Shown: in pieces, positions 16,035 through 23,074 of the stretch
How the letters are laid out: every line of letters begins with the position of its first letter
How positions within the stretch are numbered: position 1 is the first letter of the stretch
DNA from: JBBQKP01 sp038326995
Lineage (GTDB): Bacteria; Planctomycetota; Phycisphaerae; Tepidisphaerales; Tepidisphaeraceae
Direction: 5' to 3'
NCBI GenBank assembly: GCA_038326995.1
Contig: JBBQKP010000026.1
Location: 1-25,695, forward strand
Length of the DNA stretch: 25,695 bases
Translations under genes and position numbers: made by a program
The notes under the pieces: generated by a model
What the model saw: the letters and a program-made list of their open reading frames with translations, nothing else
Database searches by the model: none
Told to the model about the DNA's origin: nothing

Positions 16035-16502
16035 ATGCAAATGGTCAGCCCAACTGAGATGGCAGAGCTCAAGCGCAAGCTTGAAGAGCTTCGCCGCGCC
16101 AAAATCGACGTCCAGGACCGCATCACCAAGGCCGCCAGTCTGGGTGATTTGTCTGAAAATGCGGAATATCACTTCGCCAAGGAAGAAAATCGCATCATCG
16201 AGCGCGAACTCAAAGATCTGGAGAAAAAAGTGACGACCGTCGCCGTCGTCGATTCCGATTCCGTGCCAAAGGGCATGGTCTTCCTCGGACACACGGTTCG
16301 ATTGCTCGACCTCGACGACGACAGCGAATCCCTCATCAAGCTCGTGGGCGAAGCAGGCCCGGCCATCGACGGCGTCATGCAGGTCAGCATCTCCAGCCCC
16401 ATGGGCGAATCACTCATGAAAACCCGCGTCGGCGATGTCGTTCGCGTTCGCGCACCACGCGGAACCATGGAATTCAAAGTCCTCGAAATCGTCCAGAGTT
16501 AG
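16035..16502 (+). CDS. greA: Transcription elongation factor GreA
   Basis: GreA inserts its coiled coil into the secondary channel of RNA polymerase and triggers cleavage of backtracked RNA. This protein has 155 residues (the family is about 158). An N-terminal coiled coil (about 1-75) carries the conserved tip GDLSENAEYHFAKEENRIIE, with the acidic pair Asp-Glu that holds the catalytic metal. The FKBP-like C-terminal domain follows, with GHTVRLLDLDDDSESLIKLV, SSPMGESLM and GDVVRVRAPRG. ATG 16035 has GAGGAG nine bases upstream and is clearly the start. The gene lies alone between a terminator and tRNA-Thr. Confidence 0.96.
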   Translation: MQMVSPTEMAELKRKLEELRRAKIDVQDRITKAASLGDLSENAEYHFAKEENRIIERELKDLEKKVTTVAVVDSDSVPKGMVFLGHTVRLLDLDDDSESLIKLVGEAGPAIDGVMQVSISSPMGESLMKTRVGDVVRVRAPRGTMEFKVLEIVQS

Positions 16503-16535
16503 TCGCAAATTGACGCACAAAATATAGATTTCCTC

Positions 16536-16608
16536 GCCGTCTTAGCTCAATTGGCAGAGCACCGGTTTTGTAAACCGGCGGTTCCGGGTTCAACTCCCGG
16601 AGACGGCT
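16536..16608 (+). tRNA. tRNA-Thr (anticodon UGU)
   Basis: All four stems of the cloverleaf can be paired: acceptor GCCGTCT/AGACGGC, D-arm GCTC/GAGC, anticodon stem CCGGT/ACCGG with loop TTTGTAA, and T-arm CCGGG/CCCGG with loop TTCAACT. The loop gives anticodon TGT, which reads ACA and related threonine codons. The discriminator base is T and the CCA end is not encoded. It lies 33 bases after greA and may be co-transcribed with it. Confidence 0.96.
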
Positions 16609-16651
16609 TCTTCTCCTCCCTGTTTTGAAAAAAATTAACTGACTTGCCAGC

Positions 16652-16710
16652 CGACGCCGTACGCGGATTTCACGTATGTGACTTCGCATCATTTGGTCTG
16701 ATTGAAGTTT
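16652..16710 (+). repeat. Direct repeat, copy 1
   Basis: It shares about 80% of 59 bases with 16891-16949. Common blocks are ACGCCGTACGCGGATT and GCATCATTTG. No open frame of substance covers both copies. Confidence 0.65.
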
Positions 16711-16722
16711 ATTTCCGGGTGT

Positions 16723-16775
16723 CATGTTTTGTAAACTCGCAAAGCGTGCGCTTGGGCGTGCGATTCGTCCGACGC
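16723..16775 (+). repeat. Dispersed hairpin repeat, copy A
   Basis: This 53-base segment (GTTTTG...ACTCGCAAA, then GCGTGCG and CCGACGC) matches 20233-20285 at about 80% of positions. In this copy the hairpin is damaged: GTTTTGTAA against CGCAAAGC. Confidence 0.6.
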
Positions 16776-16890
16776 TCATTCCCGTGTAGCCGTTAGCTTG
16801 CCGGTGCTTTGATGGACTCGACTTGCATATCAAGCACCAGCAAGCTGGCGGCAACGACTGTGAAATAGTTACTTTTCAATGGGTTGCACG

Positions 16891-16949
16891 CAACGCCGTA
16901 CGCGGATTCCGCGTGGGTGACTTTGCATCATTTGATCTGGCCAGAGTTT
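16891..16949 (+). repeat. Direct repeat, copy 2
   Basis: Partner of 16652-16710, about 240 bases downstream, in the same orientation. The first 45 bases are best conserved. Confidence 0.65.
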
Positions 16950-17053
16950 GGATCGCGGCATTCCCCTGCCGCCGGGAAATTGAAGGTCCGCCAGAAGCGT
17001 CTCGGATTGACGCCCTCCAAAGTCGTGTGCGCAGTATTGATCACAGACGCGCT

Positions 17054-18220
17054 TCACAGCTCCGTCTGCTTGAGTTCATCATTCACAACCTCGGCCTCCG
17101 CAATCAACTCCGCGGCCGCCTCTTTCTTCGGCCATAATTCCTGCGTCGCTCGCGCGATGCAGGATTCATCCATCGCCCCGCTTCTCGCCTCATCTTGCTG
17201 AATCACCACGCCCGTCGCCGGTTCATTCACGTAGTGCGCCAATAGCGCGAGCCTGCGATGCTCCAACTCGTCCCTGGGCATGATCATCTCGCCCTTCATC
17301 AACTCAAGCGCGTGCGCGAGAGTTGCCGCCGGCGTGACGGCCTGTCCGACGATCACCAAAAGCTTGACCAGCCCTCGACTCGCCCCGCGATCGATCACCA
17401 GAAATCGAAAATCATTTATCGAACGAACTCGCTCGATCGACCGCACCGTCGCCAGTCTTCGCTTGAACTTGTTCGCCTCCTCGAATGCCTGCCTCGACGC
17501 GGCCTGCCTCATCGCCTCTTCCGTTTCACACATCACCGCCATCTCGTTTGAAATCACCGCCAGGCTCGCTCGGACGTCTCTGCGATAAACGTCCATGCTC
17601 ACCGTCCCGTCGCACGGCGCGGCACACTGCTTCATTTCCTTGTACGCACACGCCCTTCCACTCGGCGACTTCGCCAGCACATCCGGATATCGGCACAGAT
17701 CGAAGGCGGTGCGAATCTTCTCAACAAATGCATCCGCCCGCGCACGTGACAACATCGGCCCGAGAAAAATCCCCGGCCTGTCCGTCAGCCGATCAACTCG
17801 CGAATAGCCCGGGAACGGCGACTCCGCATCTACATGAACGAACTGCATCGGCCGATCCGCGAGCAACCTGCGCCAGTCCTTCGCGAACATCGCCGCCACC
17901 GCGCGGTGGTACAGCAGCTCCATTTCAAGTGTGCCATCAACGCGTGTGAAAAACACTCGCCTTGCGATGGCCGCGAGATCGACACGCTTGGTCTTGATGC
18001 TCGCCTCGCCGGGCGAGAGCCGGTTCACAAGGCTGCGTCTCAAATTCTTCGTGCACAGCATTTGAAGCGGCACATCGTCCTCGCCCGCGATCAATGCGAC
18101 GCACCACCGCGCAGGAATTTTTTCCAGCGCGGCCAGGTCTTCCGCACATTCGAAAACGTCATGTGGTTTGATTGGAATAATTCGCGTCACTTGCGACATG
18201 TTCGAAGTGTCGCGCGTCAT
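17054..18220 (-). CDS. UvrC-like protein with degenerate GIY-YIG domain and no RNase H half
   Basis: The protein has 388 residues and resembles the N-terminal half of UvrC. A GIY-YIG-like region (about 36-75) ends QMLCTKNLRRSLVNRL, in place of the usual YVGKAKNLRxRV, so the YIG tyrosine is not recognisable although Arg is kept. EMELLYHRAV (about 99) sits where the catalytic Glu lies. FPGYSRVDR and IFLGPMLSRARA (about 151) match UvrC's FPRV...YFGPY.SA. Cysteines at 191, 199 and 203 (ACAYKEMKQCAAPC) match its C..Y.i..C.aPC element. A UVR-type helix pair follows (QAFEEANKFKRRLATVRSIE, about 244). The endonuclease V/RNase H and HhH domains of full UvrC (about 600 residues) are absent. It is probably a nucleic-acid-related UvrC offshoot; whether it cuts DNA is doubtful. 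The start could also be ATG 18199. It diverges from the gene at 18413. Confidence 0.68.
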   Translation of the reverse strand: MTRDTSNMSQVTRIIPIKPHDVFECAEDLAALEKIPARWCVALIAGEDDVPLQMLCTKNLRRSLVNRLSPGEASIKTKRVDLAAIARRVFFTRVDGTLEMELLYHRAVAAMFAKDWRRLLADRPMQFVHVDAESPFPGYSRVDRLTDRPGIFLGPMLSRARADAFVEKIRTAFDLCRYPDVLAKSPSGRACAYKEMKQCAAPCDGTVSMDVYRRDVRASLAVISNEMAVMCETEEAMRQAASRQAFEEANKFKRRLATVRSIERVRSINDFRFLVIDRGASRGLVKLLVIVGQAVTPAATLAHALELMKGEMIMPRDELEHRRLALLAHYVNEPATGVVIQQDEARSGAMDESCIARATQELWPKKEAAAELIAEAEVVNDELKQTEL

Positions 18221-18412
18221 GCCCCGCCCGACAAGGGGTGCGTCAATCTTGAAACCAACGCCTCAGCGCTTTTGCAAAACCCGGTATGGAGGTGACGCGG
18301 CGTCTACTTTCCAGAGTTTTCTTCGTCTCACCTTTCCGATTGGACACCGCACCAAATCGGCCGATACTTCGCCGCGGCAGAGCGATTTGAAATAAACTTT
18401 CTGGAGCAACAC

Positions 18413-18976
18413 ATGTCGATTTCGAAATGGATGAGCTGGGAAGCCGGCGTGGATCTCGCGGCAATGACGACTGCGGGCATGTCGATGCCCAACATCATCG
18501 TTCACGTCGCGCGGATGGTTCACACGCCCGTGGGCAGCGCTCCGGCCGGGATGATTCTCTACGCACCCAACGCCGATGCCCCCAACGCAGCTGCGCCTTC
18601 TGTCATGGGATTCGTCAGTACGAACCGAAAGGTCGCGGAATATTTTGGGCCGAACATTTTCGCGGGAACGCCTTTCGAAAAAGCGCCAACACTCGATGCG
18701 TCGATCGATGTGGATATCGCCGCTGCTTATGCGACCGCGAGCGTCCGTGTTGCGGGTCACGTGTTCGAAGTCAGGCTGTCGAAATTTCGCCCGATCGAAA
18801 CCATCAACAGGCCGTCGATGGCGATGACGCCCTTCACGCAGCAAGGCCTGGAAGCCGCTGCGGATGAAGCAACGCTGACCGTCAACGGAATCGCCGCGAC
18901 GTTCGTGCTTCCGCCTGTCGGGCTGGGCGGCGGCGCGGCGGCGGTGTACTCGCCCGCGGGCGTCTACGCGCGATAG
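18413..18976 (+). CDS. Hypothetical protein, planctomycete type
   Basis: I do not recognise this 187-residue protein. It starts MSISKWMSWEAGVDLAAMTT after a clear ribosome binding site (TGGAG about 8 bases upstream), and the codon use is that of a real gene. It has no signal peptide or obvious membrane helix. Alanine-rich stretches and patterns such as NIIVHVARMVHTPVG, FGPNIFAGTPFEKAP and VAGHVFEVRLSKFRPIETIN suggest a compact alpha/beta fold. The C-terminus has a glycine-rich run (VGLGGGAAAVYSPAG). The glycosyltransferase begins 45 bases downstream on the same strand, so the two may be co-transcribed. No function is proposed. Confidence 0.8.
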   Translation: MSISKWMSWEAGVDLAAMTTAGMSMPNIIVHVARMVHTPVGSAPAGMILYAPNADAPNAAAPSVMGFVSTNRKVAEYFGPNIFAGTPFEKAPTLDASIDVDIAAAYATASVRVAGHVFEVRLSKFRPIETINRPSMAMTPFTQQGLEAAADEATLTVNGIAATFVLPPVGLGGGAAAVYSPAGVYAR

Positions 18977-19021
18977 ATTGCTATCATCAGTTGGCTCCTT
19001 CTTCTTCGCGGGCCTTATTCC

Positions 19022-19924
19022 ATGCCGATGGTCTCGGTCATTCTTCCCGTTCACAACGGACTGCCGTTTCTCGAAGCGGCCGTCGAATCCGTGCTCGGGC
19101 AGACGTTTGCCGACTTCGAACTCATCTCCATCGACGACGGCTCGAGCGACGCATCCGCGAGCGTGCTCGATTCGTTTGCGACGCGTGATGCGCGAATTCG
19201 CGTCGTGCGTCAGGCCAACCTCGGGCTGATCAAAACGCTTAATCGTGGGATCGAATTGGCGACAGCTCCGCTGGTAGCGCGGATGGACGCCGACGATGTG
19301 TGCGAGCCAAGTCGCCTGCGGGTTCAGGTCGAGTTCATGAATGCGAATCCGAATGTCGTGTTGCTGGGAGGCGCATATCTGTTGATCGACGACGCATCAC
19401 GGCCGATCCGTACGATGCGGCCCGCGACCGACGACCGAACGCTACAGGAGCAATGCCTCTTGGGCACACAGCCGATCTGCCATCCGCTGGCGATGATCAG
19501 GTCGGCCGCGCTCAAACAGATCGGCGGATACGATAAGCAATATGTCGCCGCGGAAGACCTCGACCTCTTCCTACGCCTGGGCGAGATCGGCCAGCTCGCG
19601 TGCGTCAACGATGTGCTCTTGCGCTATCGACAACACGCGGGTTCAGTCAGCGAACGAAAGCAAACGCTGCAGCTCGACAACCAAAGGCGCGCCGTCGAAG
19701 CGGCGTTCGTCAGGCGCGGTCTGTCACGCACTTTCGTTCCGCCCAAACCCTGGCGACCGACGACCGCCGACCAGCGATTCCGATTCACCCTCGACTACGG
19801 CTGGTGGGCGCTTGCGGAAAATTTTCGCACGACCGCGCGCGCGTACGCACGCAAGGCGATCGCGCAGCGGCCGTGGTCGAAGGAGGCGTGGGTGTTGATG
19901 GCGAAGTCGCTCGTGCCAAAGTGA
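19022..19924 (+). CDS. Family 2 glycosyltransferase
   Basis: The protein has 300 residues. The GT-A fold begins at once with VSVILPVHNGLPFLEAAVES (residue 4). FELISIDDGSSDASASVLD gives the DDGS motif, LNRGIELATAPLVARMDADD the DxD motif (MDADD), and YVAAEDLDLFLRLGEIGQLA the ED motif of the acceptor site. The last 70 residues (WRPTTADQRFRF ... AYARKAIAQRPWSKEAW) resemble the helical tail of such enzymes. It transfers a sugar from a nucleotide donor to an unknown acceptor, probably in surface polysaccharide or glycoprotein synthesis. No membrane segment is seen. It follows the hypothetical gene by 45 bases and ends in TGA ahead of a hairpin-rich spacer. Confidence 0.92.
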   Translation: MPMVSVILPVHNGLPFLEAAVESVLGQTFADFELISIDDGSSDASASVLDSFATRDARIRVVRQANLGLIKTLNRGIELATAPLVARMDADDVCEPSRLRVQVEFMNANPNVVLLGGAYLLIDDASRPIRTMRPATDDRTLQEQCLLGTQPICHPLAMIRSAALKQIGGYDKQYVAAEDLDLFLRLGEIGQLACVNDVLLRYRQHAGSVSERKQTLQLDNQRRAVEAAFVRRGLSRTFVPPKPWRPTTADQRFRFTLDYGWWALAENFRTTARAYARKAIAQRPWSKEAWVLMAKSLVPK

Positions 19925-20009
19925 TTTGCACGCACTCGGTGCTTTGTCAAAGATCTGATTTTGGATTGGATTGGTCGTTTCGGCTCATACAACACACCGT
20001 CATTTAAAG

Positions 20010-20034
20010 GGTGGCACAGGTCTCTGACCTGTGC
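20010..20034. repeat. Perfect hairpin, GCACAGGTC arms
   Basis: GCACAGGTC (20014-20022) and GACCTGTGC (20026-20034) are perfect inverted arms with a TCT loop, preceded by GGGTG. The CACAGGT...ACCTGTG core is shared with the element at 20105-20181. Confidence 0.75.
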
Positions 20035-20104
20035 ATAAGTTGTCGTCTATACAACGTCTGACAGGCCACTCGAGATCGTATAACTGCTCGGGGGCCTCAG
20101 TCTG

Positions 20105-20181
20105 GGGTGCCACATTTATGTATTCGTAGGTGTGCGTGAGGTGCACGAAACCACAGGTACGATTACGTACCTGTGGCACCC
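20105..20181. repeat. 77-base element with 10-base terminal inverted repeats and an internal hairpin
   Basis: GGGTGCCACA (20105-20114) is the exact reverse complement of TGTGGCACCC (20172-20181). Inside, CCACAGGTACG (20151-20161) and CGTACCTGTGG (20166-20176) form a perfect 11-base-pair hairpin with an ATTA loop. Confidence 0.75.
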
Positions 20182-20232
20182 TGAATCAAGTTCCCTAAAT
20201 CAGGTTTTCTGAATCAATTCCTTGCCGGCTGC

Positions 20233-20285
20233 CACGTTTTGCGTACTCGCAAAACGTGCGGTTCGGCGTGCGGTTGGGCCGACGC
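20233..20285. repeat. Dispersed hairpin repeat, copy B
   Basis: CACGTTTTGCG (20233-20243) and CGCAAAACGTG (20248-20258) form a perfect 11-base-pair stem with a TACT loop. The following GCGTGCG...CCGACGC also matches copy A at 16723-16775. Confidence 0.7.
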
Positions 20286-20360
20286 CCCGGGCACGCTCTG
20301 AAATACCAGAACGTCGCACCAGCGCCGTCGCAAATCGCACGATAGGAACGGCAGATTCGC

Positions 20361-21563
20361 CTACTTGATCTCGCTGAGTTTCACCGCAGTGCGATTCGCG
20401 GCCGAGAGTTCGATTGCTTCGAGGACGCGCTGCGTTTCGTAGGCGTCGTCGAAGTCGGGCAACGGCACTTCGGGTTTCTCGCCGCCCAGCACTCGGAACA
20501 TGTCGACGGCCTGATTCACAAATGCGTGTTCGTAGCCGAGCGGGTGAGCCGTCGGCCAATACGCGGCCTGATACGGGTGAACGCCGGGCACGCTGGTCTG
20601 GATTTTTGTCCAGCCCTGCAGTTGTCGCGGCGCGGTGGAATCGAAGAAGTAGAGGTTGTTGAGGTCTTCGAAATCGAAGAAAAGCGAGCCGAGCTCGCCG
20701 TTAATTTCGACGCCGTTCTTGTTTTCGCGACCGGTCGCAAAGCGGGTTGCTTCGATGGTGAAGAGGCCGCCCTTTTTCATGTTTCCGATGGCGACGATCG
20801 CGTCATCGACGGTGACTTTGCCCTTCTTGCCCGTCGCTTTTCCGCCGCCCGTGATGCCCGCGCCGCCCTCGCTCGATGGCAGCGTGCGTTCTTTGATGAA
20901 CGTCTGGCTGATGGCGCCGGAGATTTCGAAAATCTCATCGCCCGTGATGAAGCGGGCCATGTCGATGACGTGGGCACCGAGGTCGCCGAGCGAGCCCGAG
21001 CCGGCCTGTGCTTTATCAAAACGCCACACGAGCGGGATGTCAGGAGAGCTCGCCCAGCCCTGCAGGTAAAACGCGCGGACGTGATAAATTCGGCCCAGCT
21101 TCCCGGCGGCGGCGATCTGGTAGGCGGCGGCGACGGCGGGAACGCGGCGATAGTTGTACCACACGAACGTTTTTGATTTCTTGGCCTTGCGGGCTGCATC
21201 ACGCATCTGCCGCGCGTCCGACAGCGTCGCCGCCAGTGGCTTTTCGCACGCCACATTCTTGCCCGCTTCGAGCGCGGCGATCACGAACTCCAGGTGCTTG
21301 TTGTTGGGCGTCGTCACATCGACCAGGCTGATGGCCGGATCCGTCACGGCGCTTTTCCAGTCCGTTGTCGCGTTGGCCCAGCCCCACTGCTCGGCGAACG
21401 ACTGAAGGCTCGGCAAATTGCGGGCGACGATCGTGTGCATCGCGACCTTCACCGGCAAGTCGAAAAATCGACCCGCCTTCACGTAGGCGTTGCTGTGGGC
21501 GCGGCCCATGAATTTCTGGCCGATCAAACAGATATTGACGGTCTTTTTTGATTGCTTTGCCAT
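20361..21563 (-). CDS. Gfo/Idh/MocA family oxidoreductase
   Basis: The protein has 400 residues. The N-terminal Rossmann fold starts VNICLIGQKFMGRAHSNAYV; its loop reads GQKFMG rather than the classical GxGxxG, a variant seen in part of the family. VDVTTPNNKHLEFVIAALEA and VACEKPLAATLSDARQM (EKP motif, about 105) are typical, and the C-terminal alpha/beta domain shows SGSLGDLGAHVIDMARFITG with the conserved Asp/His pair. Such enzymes use NAD(P) to oxidise or reduce sugars and inositols at a carbon bearing a hydroxyl; the substrate here is unknown. No signal peptide is seen. ATG 21563 is the only sensible start. It diverges from the glutamate dehydrogenase. A Gly-rich insert (EGGAGITGGGKATGKKGK) near 225-245 is unusual in length. 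Confidence 0.93.
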   Translation of the reverse strand: MAKQSKKTVNICLIGQKFMGRAHSNAYVKAGRFFDLPVKVAMHTIVARNLPSLQSFAEQWGWANATTDWKSAVTDPAISLVDVTTPNNKHLEFVIAALEAGKNVACEKPLAATLSDARQMRDAARKAKKSKTFVWYNYRRVPAVAAAYQIAAAGKLGRIYHVRAFYLQGWASSPDIPLVWRFDKAQAGSGSLGDLGAHVIDMARFITGDEIFEISGAISQTFIKERTLPSSEGGAGITGGGKATGKKGKVTVDDAIVAIGNMKKGGLFTIEATRFATGRENKNGVEINGELGSLFFDFEDLNNLYFFDSTAPRQLQGWTKIQTSVPGVHPYQAAYWPTAHPLGYEHAFVNQAVDMFRVLGGEKPEVPLPDFDDAYETQRVLEAIELSAANRTAVKLSEIK

Positions 21564-21680
21564 GGTCGCGTGCGATGGTCGAGCGTCGGCAGTCGATAGT
21601 CAACACCTCCAGCGACAGCATGTCACTTGCCGACAGTTACTTGCTCCCTGCCATGGCTCGTGGCGATACTGCGATTCAGA

Positions 21681-22970
21681 ATGACAGACACGAACCGACT
21701 CGCCGCCGCGCCGATCCAGCCCCAGACCGCCGCCAAGTTCTGGCAAAACGCCAATACGTATTTCAAGCACTCGTTCGAACAGCTCGGGCTTGATCACACG
21801 TGGCTCAGTGTGCTCTCGACGCCCAAGCGTGTGCTTGCGGTTTCGTGTCCGATTCGGTTGGACGATGGGTCGATTCAAACCTTCACGGGCTACCGCGTTC
21901 AGCACAACAACGCGCTCGGACCTTTCAAGGGCGGCCTGCGGTTCGACATGGCGGTGGATCGTGACGAGGTGATGGCGCTGGCGATGCTTCAGACATGGAA
22001 GAACGCGCTGGTTGGTTTGCCCTACGGCGGTGCGAAAGGCGGAGTCGTCTGCGACCCTCGCAAGCTGAGCATGAACGAAAAAGAGCGGCTCACGCGGCGA
22101 TACACGGCCGAGATTCTGCCGATCATCGGCCCTGAAAAAGACATCCCCGCGCCCGATGCCGGCACGGATGCGCAGGTCATGGCCTGGCTGCTCGACACCT
22201 ACAGCATGATGGTCGGCCATCAGGAATTGGGCGTGGTGACGGGGAAACCCGTGGCGCTGGGCGGCAGCGTCGGACGTGAAGAAGCAACGGGCCGGGGCGT
22301 GATGTACATCCTGCGAAAATTTCTGGCGACGCAGAATAAGACGCTGGAAGGAATGCGAATTTCGATACAGGGTTTTGGCAACGTGGGCTTTCACGCCGCC
22401 CGGCTGCTCAGCGAGCGCGGCGCGACGATCATTGCCGTCAGCGATAAATTCGGCGGCCTGTTTAACGATCGCGGAATCGACGTGCTGTCCGCATACCAGC
22501 ACTTCAAAGAGACCGGCAAGCTGGAAGGCGCGCCCGACACCGACGAAATCACCAACGAAGAGCTTCTTACGCTCGATTGCGATGTGCTGATTCCCGCGGC
22601 CATGGAAAGTACCGTGACGGCAGACATCGCGCCGCACGTGAAGGCGCACGTGATAGTCGAGGCCGCCAACGGACCTACGACGCCCGACGCCGACGAAATC
22701 CTGCGCGACAACGGCGTGACTGTCCTGCCCGATATTCTCGCAAACGCGGGCGGCGTGACGGTGAGTTACTTCGAATGGGTACAGGGGCTGGACAATTATT
22801 TCTGGGACAAAAAACGCGTCGATGATGAACTGCAGCGGATCATGGAAAGGGCATTCGATCAGGTGAACGCGGTGGCGGACGAGAAGGACTGCGACTACAG
22901 GACGGCCGCGTACGGCATAGGCGTCGGACGTGTGGCCGAGGCGTGCAAGCTAAAGGGCTTGTTCCCGTGA
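21681..22970 (+). CDS. gdhA: Glutamate dehydrogenase (Glu/Leu/Phe/Val dehydrogenase family)
   Basis: The 429-residue enzyme interconverts glutamate with 2-oxoglutarate and ammonia using NAD(P), linking nitrogen and carbon metabolism in the cytoplasm. Visible motifs are YRVQHNNALGPFKGGLRFD (substrate lysine), GLPYGGAKGGVVCDPRKLS (second lysine), IPAPDAGTDAQVMAWLLDTY (catalytic Asp) and GGSVGREEATGRGV. The Rossmann loop is IQGFGNVGFHAARLL (about 228), and LANAGGVTVSYFEWVQGLDN lies near 360. Length fits the hexameric bacterial and archaeal type. Glutamate rather than a branched-chain substrate is inferred from the VTVSYFEWVQ context. The frame is open from 21627, but homology begins at MTDTN (21681); no strong ribosome binding site precedes it. 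It stands alone, divergent from the Gfo/Idh gene. Confidence 0.94.
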   Translation: MTDTNRLAAAPIQPQTAAKFWQNANTYFKHSFEQLGLDHTWLSVLSTPKRVLAVSCPIRLDDGSIQTFTGYRVQHNNALGPFKGGLRFDMAVDRDEVMALAMLQTWKNALVGLPYGGAKGGVVCDPRKLSMNEKERLTRRYTAEILPIIGPEKDIPAPDAGTDAQVMAWLLDTYSMMVGHQELGVVTGKPVALGGSVGREEATGRGVMYILRKFLATQNKTLEGMRISIQGFGNVGFHAARLLSERGATIIAVSDKFGGLFNDRGIDVLSAYQHFKETGKLEGAPDTDEITNEELLTLDCDVLIPAAMESTVTADIAPHVKAHVIVEAANGPTTPDADEILRDNGVTVLPDILANAGGVTVSYFEWVQGLDNYFWDKKRVDDELQRIMERAFDQVNAVADEKDCDYRTAAYGIGVGRVAEACKLKGLFP

Positions 22971-23074
22971 ACGGTCGGTGTGCGGTTTTAAAAGTGCGTC
23001 GGACAATCTGAAGTCTGGCCGGCTGGCAAGCCATTTCTTCTGCGAATCGAATGACGGTGTCCTGCGGGCGGGCC

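Larger units (their letters stand above)
16609..17053. other. Repeat-bearing spacer between tRNA-Thr and the UvrC-like gene
   Basis: No gene is recognised in these 445 bases. It contains two copies of a direct repeat of about 59 bases (16652-16710 and 16891-16949), and one copy of a dispersed hairpin repeat (16723-16775) whose partner lies at 20233. Confidence 0.6.
19925..20360. other. Hairpin-rich convergent spacer
   Basis: This lies between the ends of the convergent glycosyltransferase and Gfo/Idh genes. No gene is recognised. At least four inverted repeats fall within 20014-20258 (see the repeat entries and the pairing of CTGA-AGGCC-CGAG at 20058-20074 with CTCG-GGCCT-CAG at 20087-20100). 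None has a T-run typical of a terminator. Confidence 0.6.

Noticed and set aside
16536..16608. tRNA-Thr as an integration site of a mobile island
   Set aside because: No copy of the tRNA 3' end and no integrase were found in the window.
21600..22649. Long minus-strand open frame (349 codons) over the glutamate dehydrogenase
   Set aside because: It is fully antisense to a well-supported gene in GC-rich DNA, and its translation (many His, Arg and Gln) has no family motif.
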